From positions 1 through 13,462 of the forward strand of contig DATDVD010000128.1 of NCBI GenBank assembly GCA_035290065.1: a stretch of 13,462 nt of DNA, given 5' to 3'. Every line of letters starts with the position of its first letter. Positions within the stretch are counted from its first letter, which is position 1. The position numbers and the translations under genes are program-made. The DNA is from DATDVD01 sp035290065. Its GTDB lineage: Bacteria > Pseudomonadota > Gammaproteobacteria > Coxiellales > Coxiellaceae. The notes under the pieces were generated by a model, which made no database searches, had not been told where the DNA came from, and saw only the letters and a list, made by a program, of their open reading frames with translations. Shown one piece after another: positions 3,984 through 10,882 of this stretch.

Positions 3984-5933
3984 GTGTCTCGTGTCCCAGC
4001 AGTAGAAATTTTAACAGATCAACCCATCAGTCAGCCTACTCCCGAACCGTCTGATCCTACTACCAAGCGATCGGGAATCATTTTGCCAGGTCAAATCAGT
4101 CCTGCACCGTCTGATCCTGCTCTATTGCCGAGTGCGAGGTTTGAGCAATGGGTGGTACCTTCTGACCTGGAAATGCTACAGCTGGCTATTGATCATTTTG
4201 ATTTTAATACGGCCTCGGAATTATTATCTCGTGTCGTCTTGCCAGAAGATGATTGTGACGCTCGCGGCAGAAGTCGTCACACTAAAATGATTGAATTGAT
4301 TATGAGGCATGTAGGCGCCTATTTACCAAGCGGTGACAATAGTACAGAAATCCCGTTATCTTTAATGCGTCCCCTTTTTCCTCTATTCAAAAGATTGAAG
4401 GGTATTCAACCGCTTCATCCCTTGATGCTTTCAACCGTCGCTGACTTAATGGGCATTGCTCGCTTTGAATTGGCCGTCTACCAATTTGTGCGTAGCTTGC
4501 TAAAGATGAGCCCTCCCCATATTGCGGAAGCGTTTGAATTTTTGCGGGATTTACCGCCTATTTTTATCAGTGGCGGCACGATTGGTCTTTATGAGCGCAA
4601 GGTTTCGCGACAATTACAGCGAGCCATAGCGCGATCGGCATGGCCAGAAGTGCAGAGTCTGGTATTGGCTACAGCGGATGAGGATTTGTTTTCTTCGCTA
4701 CGGTGGACTCGTGAGATTCTTCCGAGATTAAAAGAATCTGTGCGAGGAATAATAGATAGAAGAAATGAACCAGAATTGGCTGTTTTCTTAGAGCTTTTTC
4801 CTTTCCTTGCGACAGAAGCCACTTCGTATTGTCAATTATTACGCCGTACTAGCCTTAAGGATTTACTCACCCGCGCTCGGGAAGGAGAGGTAGGATTTTC
4901 CGCTTTTTGTGACGCTATTGGAGAAGGTAGAGAATGGGCTGCTACGGATGCGATGGAAGACGAGGAGGGGGTTGAAGTTCCTATCTTCAGCTGGGTTATG
5001 ATGCTTGGCAATGAAAGGATGTTAGCGCATGTAGTGAGAGCAGGAGCTGATGTCAATGCAGTTAGCGCGAGTGGGCTTACGCCTACTCAGTATGGAGAAA
5101 GAGAAAATCGGCTTGCAAATGTAGAATGGTTACATAATTATCAAAGAACCCAACTTTTGGATACAAGAGCTATGATAGGGTCTCAAGTGGTTACCCAGGA
5201 AAGCGCTACACCGCCTTTTGGGCCGGATGATGCAGGGCGAGCCGGAGAAGAAGGTGTTGTGCTATCGGCTCCGGTGGCTGAACGACCGGAAGAGGGTGTG
5301 ACGTGGTTATTGCAAGGAGCAGAAGAATTAGTCGCTCGACCGACTGCGGCTGTAGGGGCACCTCCTTCTTCTCCTGGGCCTCGTGAGGCATGGGCTAGCT
5401 GTGCCGGCCCCACTAGGCCTTCAGAAATCAGTGATCCTTCTCCCGACGGTGTTGCTGCACGAACCCACACAGAAGAAAGTGCTGTGCATCTGAGGCGTCC
5501 TCCTCCTTCTCCTTCTCTTCAACGCGGTTCCTCTGCTCGTGCCCTTCTTTTGGCCCCCGTGCAGCAGGCTTCAGAAACAAGAGGAGCTGTTACCATGGAT
5601 GCTGTTTATTCTCTGGTAGCAGATGTTAGTCAAAGTACAGGGGCTTTGGTAGCTATGGTGTTGCGAGAAAACGCAGAGGGTTTGATGATTGAGGAACGGG
5701 AAGGATTTGAAAGTGGTTCTCGCCGAGAGCGAACTCCGGCTGAAACGGCTCTTGTTCCTGCTGCTCCTGCTCCTGCTCCTGCTCTTGCGCTGTTAGGAGC
5801 AGGAGGTGCTAGCGTTCCTTCGCCTGCGATTGAAACAACGCCGAGGGCTGCAGAGGAAGGGCGGGTTCAAACAGAAGCTTCCCATGACACAGATTTGCTC
5901 GAGCAAGAGGGTGTTATTCACTTTGGCCCTTAA
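3984..5933 (+). CDS. Large ankyrin-repeat-like protein with disordered tail, candidate Dot/Icm effector
   Basis: No named family is recognised. The 649 residues fall into four parts. (1) A Pro/Ser-rich N-terminus (1-55) holds two similar copies of an I-x-P/Q-x-PSDP motif from a 60-bp duplication. (2) A helical, leucine-rich region spans about 58-325. (3) Two ankyrin repeats lie at about 331-385, clearest in GNERMLAHVVRAGADVNA and SGLTPTQYG. (4) A Pro/Ala/Ser/Glu-rich, probably disordered tail (about 405-649) includes an Ala-Pro run (592-600) and an acidic end. The ankyrin section is paralogous to the preceding gene. There is no signal peptide or convincing membrane segment, so the protein is cytosolic or translocated by a type IV system. 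GTG start at 3984 is fixed by AGAGGA at 4-nt spacing. The tail DNA looks richer in GC than its surroundings. The effector role is inferred from architecture and the upstream PmrA-like box. Confidence 0.8.
   Translation: MSRVPAVEILTDQPISQPTPEPSDPTTKRSGIILPGQISPAPSDPALLPSARFEQWVVPSDLEMLQLAIDHFDFNTASELLSRVVLPEDDCDARGRSRHTKMIELIMRHVGAYLPSGDNSTEIPLSLMRPLFPLFKRLKGIQPLHPLMLSTVADLMGIARFELAVYQFVRSLLKMSPPHIAEAFEFLRDLPPIFISGGTIGLYERKVSRQLQRAIARSAWPEVQSLVLATADEDLFSSLRWTREILPRLKESVRGIIDRRNEPELAVFLELFPFLATEATSYCQLLRRTSLKDLLTRAREGEVGFSAFCDAIGEGREWAATDAMEDEEGVEVPIFSWVMMLGNERMLAHVVRAGADVNAVSASGLTPTQYGERENRLANVEWLHNYQRTQLLDTRAMIGSQVVTQESATPPFGPDDAGRAGEEGVVLSAPVAERPEEGVTWLLQGAEELVARPTAAVGAPPSSPGPREAWASCAGPTRPSEISDPSPDGVAARTHTEESAVHLRRPPPSPSLQRGSSARALLLAPVQQASETRGAVTMDAVYSLVADVSQSTGALVAMVLRENAEGLMIEEREGFESGSRRERTPAETALVPAAPAPAPALALLGAGGASVPSPAIETTPRAAEEGRVQTEASHDTDLLEQEGVIHFGP
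4046..4118 (+). repeat. Short direct repeat, 60-bp period, inside the ankyrin gene
   Basis: ACCGTCTGATCCT occurs at 4046-4058 and 4106-4118, exactly 60 bp (20 codons) apart and in frame. The surrounding residues are also similar (ISQPTPEPSDP versus ISPAPSDP). It looks like an old tandem duplication of about 20 residues in the N-terminal linker. Confidence 0.6.
5754..5786 (+). repeat. Hexanucleotide microsatellite (GCTCCT)n, coding Ala-Pro
   Basis: Three perfect GCTCCT units (5763-5780) are flanked by degenerate ones (GTTCCT, GCTCTT). They encode the Ala-Pro run of the disordered tail. The unit is a multiple of three, so slippage would change length but not frame. Confidence 0.7.
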
Positions 5934-5994
5934 CGCAACGCTGCCTTGACCCCCTTCTACAGCCCCGGTACAGTACCTGCAAAAAGGGAGTCGT

Positions 5995-6783
5995 ATGCGT
6001 ATTATCACCGCCAATCTCAATGGCATTCGTTCTGCCGCAAAAAAGGGATTTTTTAAATGGGTGATCGATCAGAATGCCGATATTATTTGCGTGCAAGAAG
6101 TGCGAGGCCATCTCGGTGATTTGCACGAAGATGTCTATAAAATTGCGGGATATTACGATTATTTTTGTGAGGCTGAAAAGAAAGGCTATAGTGGAGTGGC
6201 TATTTATTGCAAAATCGAGCCGGATCGAATCCTTCGAGAATTGGGGTGGGATCATGCTGATAAGGAAGGTCGCTATATTCAAGTGGATTTTGGCTGTTTA
6301 AGCGTCGGATCTTTGTACATGCCCTCTGGCACGAGCGGCGAGCATCGTCAAATAATAAAATTTGATTTTATGGCACGGTTTGAAAAATGGCTTAAAAAAA
6401 TGCAAAAAGGGGGCCGAGATTTTATACTGTGTGGGGATTGGAATATTGTTCACACGGCGCAGGACATTAAAAATTTTAAATCCAATCAAAAAAACTCGGG
6501 TTGTTTACCGGAGGAGCGTGCGTGGTTGGATAAATTATTCGGCAAAGAATTTAATTGTGTGGATGCGTTTCGTGTAGTGAATCAAGGAGCGGATCAGTAC
6601 ACGTGGTGGTCTCATTATGGTCAAGCTAGAGCGAAAAACGTAGGGTGGCGTATTGATTACCAAGTGATCTCACCTTCCTTAAAGCATAAGGTAAAAGCAG
6701 CGCAGATTTATAAAGCCGAAAATTTTTCTGATCATGCGCCTGTCATTATTGATTATGACATTAAACTTCAAAAACTTGTTTGA
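5995..6783 (+). CDS. xth: Exodeoxyribonuclease III / AP endonuclease of the ExoA-Crc lineage
   Basis: It cleaves DNA 5' to abasic sites and removes 3' blocking groups in base-excision repair. The 262-residue endonuclease/exonuclease/phosphatase fold has its active-site residues: N7 (ANLNGIRSA), E35 (VQE), Y108, D148 and N150 (GDWN), and D246-H247 (SDHAP). Segments such as GRYIQVDFG and RIDYQ, and the overall layout, resemble Pseudomonas Crc. Crc has lost those residues (QD for QE, GSLY for GDWN, SQHAP for SDHAP), so this is a catalytic relative rather than the Hfq-partner regulator. ATG at 5995 follows AAGGGAG. In Pseudomonas crc lies a few genes after dut-algC, consistent with this position. 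The 3' end overlaps tolA in another frame. Confidence 0.92.
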   Translation: MRIITANLNGIRSAAKKGFFKWVIDQNADIICVQEVRGHLGDLHEDVYKIAGYYDYFCEAEKKGYSGVAIYCKIEPDRILRELGWDHADKEGRYIQVDFGCLSVGSLYMPSGTSGEHRQIIKFDFMARFEKWLKKMQKGGRDFILCGDWNIVHTAQDIKNFKSNQKNSGCLPEERAWLDKLFGKEFNCVDAFRVVNQGADQYTWWSHYGQARAKNVGWRIDYQVISPSLKHKVKAAQIYKAENFSDHAPVIIDYDIKLQKLV

Positions 6784-7696
6784 AAAACCAACCCGCTGGT
6801 CTGTTATAGGCCATGTGGCCATTTTAATTTTGCTTTTAATTGAAATGCCATTACCCCATTCATTTAGTGATCATTTCGCAGAGCCGCATATTATGGAAGC
6901 TCATGCTGTTAATTTGAAGCCTGTTCACCCAACGACATTATCAGCAACCCCTTCTTCGGTAGAATTGCCTGAGAAAAAAGAAATAGCAGAACAAAAACGG
7001 GTATTAGCCGTGCAACAAGAGAAAGAAAAAGCCGACAGTTTAGCTCTTAAAAAACAACAAGCAGAAGAAAAAAGGAAAGCCTTTGCCTTGGAAAAACAAA
7101 AAAAATCTCTGGAACAATTGTTAGCGCAGAAGCAGCGAGAAGCCGAGCAGAAAAAACGCTTAGCCGAAAAAGCCCTTGTTCAAAAAGCTCAAGTGCTGGC
7201 AGCTCAAAAATTGCAGCAACAAAAACACGCCGCATTAGAAAAGCAAAAAGCGGATTTATTAAAAAAATTACAGGCCAATGCATTGGCTGCTGAAAAAAAA
7301 CATCAGCTTGATCAATTAAGATCTCAACAAGAAGCCTTAGTGAAAGCGGCGTTACAGAAAGAAACCGAGGCATTGAATCGGCAAGCACAAGCAGCACGCC
7401 TTCGTAGTATTATGGATGAATATAAGGCAAAAATTTTAGCCGCCATTGGGGAAAATTGGTTGGTGCCCTCTGGCATCGCGCCGAATTTATCCTGCCAATT
7501 ATTAATTCATTTAGCGCCCAATGGGACGGTGTTGGGGGTGGAGTTACTCCGGACGAGTGGGGATACGGCGCTGGATCATTCGGCAGAAACTGCTGTGATG
7601 AAGGCTTCGCCTTTGCCTGTTCCTCAAGAACCAGGTGCATTTGATCCCTTTCGTGAGTTAAAATTGACTGTGAAACCAGAAGAAATAGTTGGTTAA
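6755..7696 (+). CDS. tolA: Tol-Pal system protein TolA
   Basis: TolA is an inner-membrane protein spanning the periplasm. It links the TolQR motor to TolB and Pal during outer-membrane constriction at division. The 313-residue product shows a short cytoplasmic start, a membrane anchor at about residues 14-33 (RWSVIGHVAILILLLIEMPL), a long Lys/Glu/Gln/Ala coiled coil at about 73-218, and a C-terminal TolA/TonB-like domain at about 220-313 (KILAAIGENWLVP, CQLLIHLAPNGTV, SAETAVMKASPLPVP). The start is uncertain. ATG 6755 (MTLNFKNLFEKP) is chosen because the anchor then follows directly. ATG 6734 adds seven residues, and TTG 6776 is also in frame. None has a Shine-Dalgarno sequence, so translation probably couples to xth, which it overlaps by 29 nt. 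tolQ, tolR and ybgC are not next to it. Confidence 0.9.
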   Translation: MTLNFKNLFEKPTRWSVIGHVAILILLLIEMPLPHSFSDHFAEPHIMEAHAVNLKPVHPTTLSATPSSVELPEKKEIAEQKRVLAVQQEKEKADSLALKKQQAEEKRKAFALEKQKKSLEQLLAQKQREAEQKKRLAEKALVQKAQVLAAQKLQQQKHAALEKQKADLLKKLQANALAAEKKHQLDQLRSQQEALVKAALQKETEALNRQAQAARLRSIMDEYKAKILAAIGENWLVPSGIAPNLSCQLLIHLAPNGTVLGVELLRTSGDTALDHSAETAVMKASPLPVPQEPGAFDPFRELKLTVKPEEIVG

Positions 7697-7725
7697 AAGT
7701 TTTAAAAGCATTTTGAATACATCCC

Positions 7726-7804
7726 GTAGGGGGCGACCGTGGTCGACCCGGGAACGTGACACAAGGGTTAGGATGAGGAAGGGCAGATCACGATCTGCCC
7801 CTAC
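7726..7804. repeat. REP doublet (REPIN-like), copy 2
   Basis: This is a 79-bp element between tolA and tolB. It starts with a GTAG foot and a slightly imperfect hairpin GGGGCGACC-GT-GGTCGACCC. A core follows with GAACGTGACACAAGGGTTA. It ends with a perfect hairpin GGGCAGATC-AC-GATCTGCCC (7781-7800) closed by CTAC. Its core reads in the same direction as copy 1 and opposite to copy 3. Confidence 0.9.
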
Positions 7805-7829
7805 GAGGAGAAGGATTTTTTCTCTTCCT

Positions 7830-7851
7830 GTAGGGTCGCCAAAGTTGACTC
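7830..7851. repeat. Possible decayed single REP
   Basis: GTAGGGTCGCC, three nt, then GTTGACTC. It has a GTAG foot followed by a weak inverted repeat that resembles the GGGTCGACC arms of the nearby element with several substitutions. It lies 25 nt after copy 2. This may be a relic or chance. Confidence 0.3.
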
Positions 7852-7881
7852 GGAAATTTAGCCCGATAAGAAGGAATTATT

Positions 7882-9189
7882 ATGTTTAAAAAAATTACAA
7901 TCATTGCTTCTTTATTAAGTGTGAGCACCTTAACACACGCCACATTAGATTTGGAATTAACCCAAGGCATGAGTTCTGCGGTGCCATTGGGTTTAGCGCC
8001 TTTTTCGCAACCGGATGTGGGGGTTCCAGGCGATGAAACGTTTACGCAAGTGATTCAAAATGATTTAGAACACAGTGGGCAATTTCGTATTATTCGTCCG
8101 CAAAATGGGTTGTCTATTGCTTCCGTGAATCAATTAAATTTTGAGCAATGGCGTCATCTCAATGTCAATGATGTGGTAATTGGGCAGCTTCAAAATCAAG
8201 GAGGTAGCTATAACGCTCGTACGAGCTTAGTGGATATTTATCACAATCCTACTCAAACTCTCAGCAATAGTGTTTTAGATCAATGGACATTCAATACACC
8301 GCCTGCCGGTTTACGACGGTTAGCGCATCGAATCAGTGATGTGATTTATGAAAAATTAACGGGTGTGAAAGGTAATTTTTCTACGCATATTGCCTATGTA
8401 TTGGTGCGTCATTTAGGACGAGGTCACGATCAGTATCGTTTGGAAATGGCCGATGCGGATGGGTTTAACCCCCGGCCTTTATTAACGTCTTCGGAACCGA
8501 TTATGTCGCCGGTATGGACACCCGATGGTCGTGGTATTGCCTATGTTTCTTTTGAAAATCATCGTGCCGCGATTTACGAACAAGATTTAGCGACAGGCGG
8601 CCGTCGCAAAATCAGTAATGCCCCGGGTATTAACGGAGCCCCCGCTTTTTCACCGGATAAACGTCAAATGGCGTTGGTGCTAAGCGTGACAGGTCAACCA
8701 AAATTATATTTATTAAATTTATCCACTCAAAAATTAACCCAATTAACGTCGGGGCCCTCGATTGATACAGAACCGGCCTTTTCTCCGGATGGACAATCCC
8801 TTTTATTTACCTCGGATCGAGGGGGTACGCCGCAAATTTATCGGTATGATTTGCGATCGGCTCAAATGGAGCGCATCACCTATAGCGGCAATTACAATGC
8901 GCGTGCGGCTTATTTGCCCAATGGCCAATCTATTATTATGATGCATCGAGACGGTGATGAATTTGGAATTGCTAAACAAGATTTAAGTACCGGTCGTGTG
9001 ACGGTGTTAACACCCATGGGTCAAGACGAATCACCCAGTTTGGCACCGAATGGCCAAATGGTGTTGTATGCGACACGCAATAGTGCAGGACGCGGTGTTT
9101 TAGGAATGGTCTCATTGGACGGACGCGTGCGATTACAATTGCCGTCTGATTCCGATTGGGAAGTGCAGGAGCCCGCTTGGGGCCCTTAA
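7882..9189 (+). CDS. tolB: Tol-Pal system periplasmic protein TolB
   Basis: TolB is a periplasmic protein that binds Pal through its beta-propeller and TolA through its N-terminus, coupling the inner-membrane motor to the outer membrane. The 435 residues begin with a Sec signal peptide (MFKKITIIASLLSVSTLTHA, cleavage after A20). The mature start TLDLELTQG is the region that contacts TolA. An alpha/beta domain extends to about residue 160. A six-bladed propeller follows, marked by repeated SPDG-type turns (PVWTPDGRGIAYVS, AFSPDKRQMALVLS, AFSPDGQSLLFTSDRGG, AYLPNGQSIIMM, LAPNGQMVLYAT). Length matches the family (about 430). AAGGA precedes ATG 7882. A 185-nt gap with a palindromic repeat separates it from tolA, so the usual tight coupling is broken. 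Confidence 0.97.
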   Translation: MFKKITIIASLLSVSTLTHATLDLELTQGMSSAVPLGLAPFSQPDVGVPGDETFTQVIQNDLEHSGQFRIIRPQNGLSIASVNQLNFEQWRHLNVNDVVIGQLQNQGGSYNARTSLVDIYHNPTQTLSNSVLDQWTFNTPPAGLRRLAHRISDVIYEKLTGVKGNFSTHIAYVLVRHLGRGHDQYRLEMADADGFNPRPLLTSSEPIMSPVWTPDGRGIAYVSFENHRAAIYEQDLATGGRRKISNAPGINGAPAFSPDKRQMALVLSVTGQPKLYLLNLSTQKLTQLTSGPSIDTEPAFSPDGQSLLFTSDRGGTPQIYRYDLRSAQMERITYSGNYNARAAYLPNGQSIIMMHRDGDEFGIAKQDLSTGRVTVLTPMGQDESPSLAPNGQMVLYATRNSAGRGVLGMVSLDGRVRLQLPSDSDWEVQEPAWGP

Positions 9190-9254
9190 CCACCCTCTGG
9201 TGCCTAACATCTCGACGTGCTACTCTTCTTTTTTACATTAGGAAGGAGTTGAAT

Positions 9255-9773
9255 ATGAATCATCGTTCATGGCGTGGTTTACTAGTGGCAGGTGTGTTGG
9301 GTTTAAGTGCGTGTCATCATCACGTAGATGAAACAGCAGGTGCCGATCAAACAGGCCAAGACGGTACGCAAACCTTTGGCGTAAACAGTGAAGGTGGCTA
9401 CGATGAAAGTGGTATGCACCACAACAGCACGAATGCCCCCGAAGACCAAGTGTATTATTTTAATTATGATGCCGATGGCGTGTCGACAGATGATCGTGCG
9501 GCCATTGATGCGCAAGGTAATTATTTAAGCTCACATCCGGATGCGAAAGTGCGGTTGGAAGGAAACACCGATGAGCGGGGCTCGCGCGAATATAATATTG
9601 GTTTAGGATGGCGGCGTGCGCAAGCGGTTCAGCGTATTTTAGAACAAGACGGGGCCTCTTCAAAACAAATCGCGGTTGTCAGTTATGGTAAAGAAAAGCC
9701 AGCAGATGCCGGCCATACCGAAGCGGCGTGGAAACTTAATCGTCGCGTTAATTTAGTGTACGAGGCAAAATAA
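9255..9773 (+). CDS. pal: Peptidoglycan-associated lipoprotein Pal
   Basis: Pal is an outer-membrane lipoprotein whose OmpA-like domain binds peptidoglycan and TolB. The 172 residues begin with a lipoprotein signal ending in LSAC (lipidated C20). A Gly/Asp/His-rich linker follows to about residue 64. The OmpA-C domain runs from 65 to 172, with the peptidoglycan-binding loop NTDERGSREYNIGLGWRRA (104-122). Asn stands where many Pal proteins have His before TDERG. ATG 9255 is chosen because AGGAAGGAG lies just upstream and it gives an intact signal peptide. An in-frame ATG at 9156 would add 33 residues overlapping tolB and bury the signal sequence. It lies 65 nt after tolB and 3 nt before cpoB. 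Confidence 0.97.
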   Translation: MNHRSWRGLLVAGVLGLSACHHHVDETAGADQTGQDGTQTFGVNSEGGYDESGMHHNSTNAPEDQVYYFNYDADGVSTDDRAAIDAQGNYLSSHPDAKVRLEGNTDERGSREYNIGLGWRRAQAVQRILEQDGASSKQIAVVSYGKEKPADAGHTEAAWKLNRRVNLVYEAK

Positions 9774-9776
9774 CGT

Positions 9777-10670
9777 ATGAAAAAAGGATTATTAGCCATT
9801 GGAATGGCGTATGTGGTGCAGGGCGTATGGGCGGATACCGTAGCCCCTGTCGAAGATATTAATACTCGATCATCAGCGGCAGCTCCTGTTCAAGAAGCCA
9901 CGAGTGATAGCATGGTTTCGACCGCGGCTGTTACACCTAGCCCTTCGCCTATGCTCGACACGTCTTTGATGACCACCGAGCAGCGTTTAACCCGTTTAGA
10001 AAATCAATTAAATAATCTTACGAAAATGAATTTGCCGCAGCAGTTGAGCGATGTGCAGCAAGAGCTTCAAAAGCTCAGTGGTCAACTGCAAGAGCAACAA
10101 CGTGATTTAAAAACCCTTAATGATCAGCAACGCAGTTTTTATCAGGATTTAAATCAACGTATTGATCAAATGAAAAATTTAATGTCGACGTCGGAAGAGG
10201 CGATGCCACCTACGTCGCCTAAATCGACAGCTCCGCCTACGCCTTCCACCGCAACCGTTTCCAATGGAAATAATAGTAATTTAGACACGAAAGAAACGGC
10301 CACGTATCAAAATGCCTTTAATTTGCTGACACAGCGGCAGTACGATAAAGCCCAAGCAGGGTTTCAGACTTATTTGACGGATTATCCAAATGGACGGTAT
10401 GTGGCGAATGCCACGTATTGGCAGGGTGAAGTGTATTTAACGCAGAAAAAGAATGCGCAAGCCGAAAAAGCCTTCCAAACCGTGGTGACTCAGTTTCCAC
10501 AAAGCGATAAAATTTCAGATGCTAAGTTGAAATTAGCGATGGTGCATTTAAACCAAGGTAAAAAAACCTTGGTGACTCAAGAGCTCACGGATATTAAAAA
10601 ACAATATCCCAACACTACTGCCGCCCAATTGGCTAGCATTCAATTGCAGCAGCTGCAAATTCAAAAATAG
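9777..10670 (+). CDS. cpoB: Cell division coordinator CpoB (YbgF)
   Basis: CpoB is a periplasmic protein that, in E. coli, links Tol-Pal constriction to peptidoglycan synthesis by PBP1B. The 297 residues show a Sec signal peptide (cleavage after VWA, about residue 19), then a Ser/Pro/Ala-rich stretch. A trimerising coiled coil follows at about 66-135 (QRLTRLENQLNNLTK through LNQRIDQMKNLM). A second Pro/Thr/Ser linker spans about 138-172, and then come TPR repeats at about 175-297 (YQNAFNLLTQRQYDKAQAGF, ATYWQGEVYLTQKKNAQAEKAF, AKLKLAMVHLNQGKK). The two Pro-rich linkers look longer than usual. It starts 3 nt after the pal stop, so it is cotranscribed with pal. A palindromic repeat follows 21 nt after its stop. 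Confidence 0.95.
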   Translation: MKKGLLAIGMAYVVQGVWADTVAPVEDINTRSSAAAPVQEATSDSMVSTAAVTPSPSPMLDTSLMTTEQRLTRLENQLNNLTKMNLPQQLSDVQQELQKLSGQLQEQQRDLKTLNDQQRSFYQDLNQRIDQMKNLMSTSEEAMPPTSPKSTAPPTPSTATVSNGNNSNLDTKETATYQNAFNLLTQRQYDKAQAGFQTYLTDYPNGRYVANATYWQGEVYLTQKKNAQAEKAFQTVVTQFPQSDKISDAKLKLAMVHLNQGKKTLVTQELTDIKKQYPNTTAAQLASIQLQQLQIQK

Positions 10671-10691
10671 AAGAGAATCTTCTTCCCTTTC

Positions 10692-10771
10692 GTAGGGGCA
10701 GATCGTGATCTGCCCGTGCTCAACGATAAATCTTGTGCCACGTTCTCGGGTCGATCACGATCGACCCCTAC
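10692..10771. repeat. REP doublet (REPIN-like), copy 3, inverted orientation
   Basis: This is an 80-bp element between cpoB and clpB. GTAG plus hairpin GGGCAGATC-GT-GATCTGCCC (10696-10715) leads, and hairpin GGGTCGATC-AC-GATCGACCC (10748-10767) plus CTAC ends it. Reverse-complemented, its core (GAACGTGGCACAAGATTTA) aligns with copies 1 and 2, so it is inserted the other way round. The arms differ from those of copy 1 but remain fully complementary. Confidence 0.92.
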
Positions 10772-10825
10772 AATAAACTTTAGTTGCGCTATGGAATAGA
10801 CTAACCCTCCAGGCTAAACTTACCC

Positions 10826-10853
10826 CTTGAATTTTATTTACTCGACCCCATTT
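10826..10853 (+). promoter_or_regulatory. Sigma32 (RpoH) heat-shock promoter of clpB
   Basis: CTTGAA (10826-10831), preceded by CCC, a 14-nt spacer and CCCCATTT (10846-10853). This matches the RpoH consensus CTTGAA-N13-15-CCCCATnT almost perfectly. Transcription would start near 10860, about 23 nt before the clpB ATG. The promoter lies downstream of the palindromic repeat at 10692-10771, giving clpB transcription independent of the tol-pal genes. Confidence 0.88.
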
Positions 10854-10882
10854 ATTTTTTATCCTAATAACGGAGGCTCTCC

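Noticed and set aside
5352..5360. GTAGGGGCA inside the large ankyrin gene, identical to the foot of the REP family
   Set aside because: No palindrome or core follows it, and it is in coding sequence. Probably chance.
5183..5470. Antisense open frame of 95 codons opposite the tail of the large ankyrin gene
   Set aside because: It is a shadow of Pro/Ala/Gly-rich coding sequence: no recognisable domain, and the sense frame continues through it with a good start and leader. The same holds for the other antisense frames in tolA, tolB, clpB and xth.
7845..7872. TTGACT-N16-TAAGAA as a tolB promoter
   Set aside because: The implied transcript start is about 3 nt before the ATG and would exclude the AAGGA ribosome-binding site that is clearly present.
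9156..9254. 33-residue upstream extension of pal
   Set aside because: It overlaps the end of tolB, has no ribosome-binding site, and would bury the lipoprotein signal peptide. The ATG at 9255 has AGGAAGGAG and an intact lipobox.
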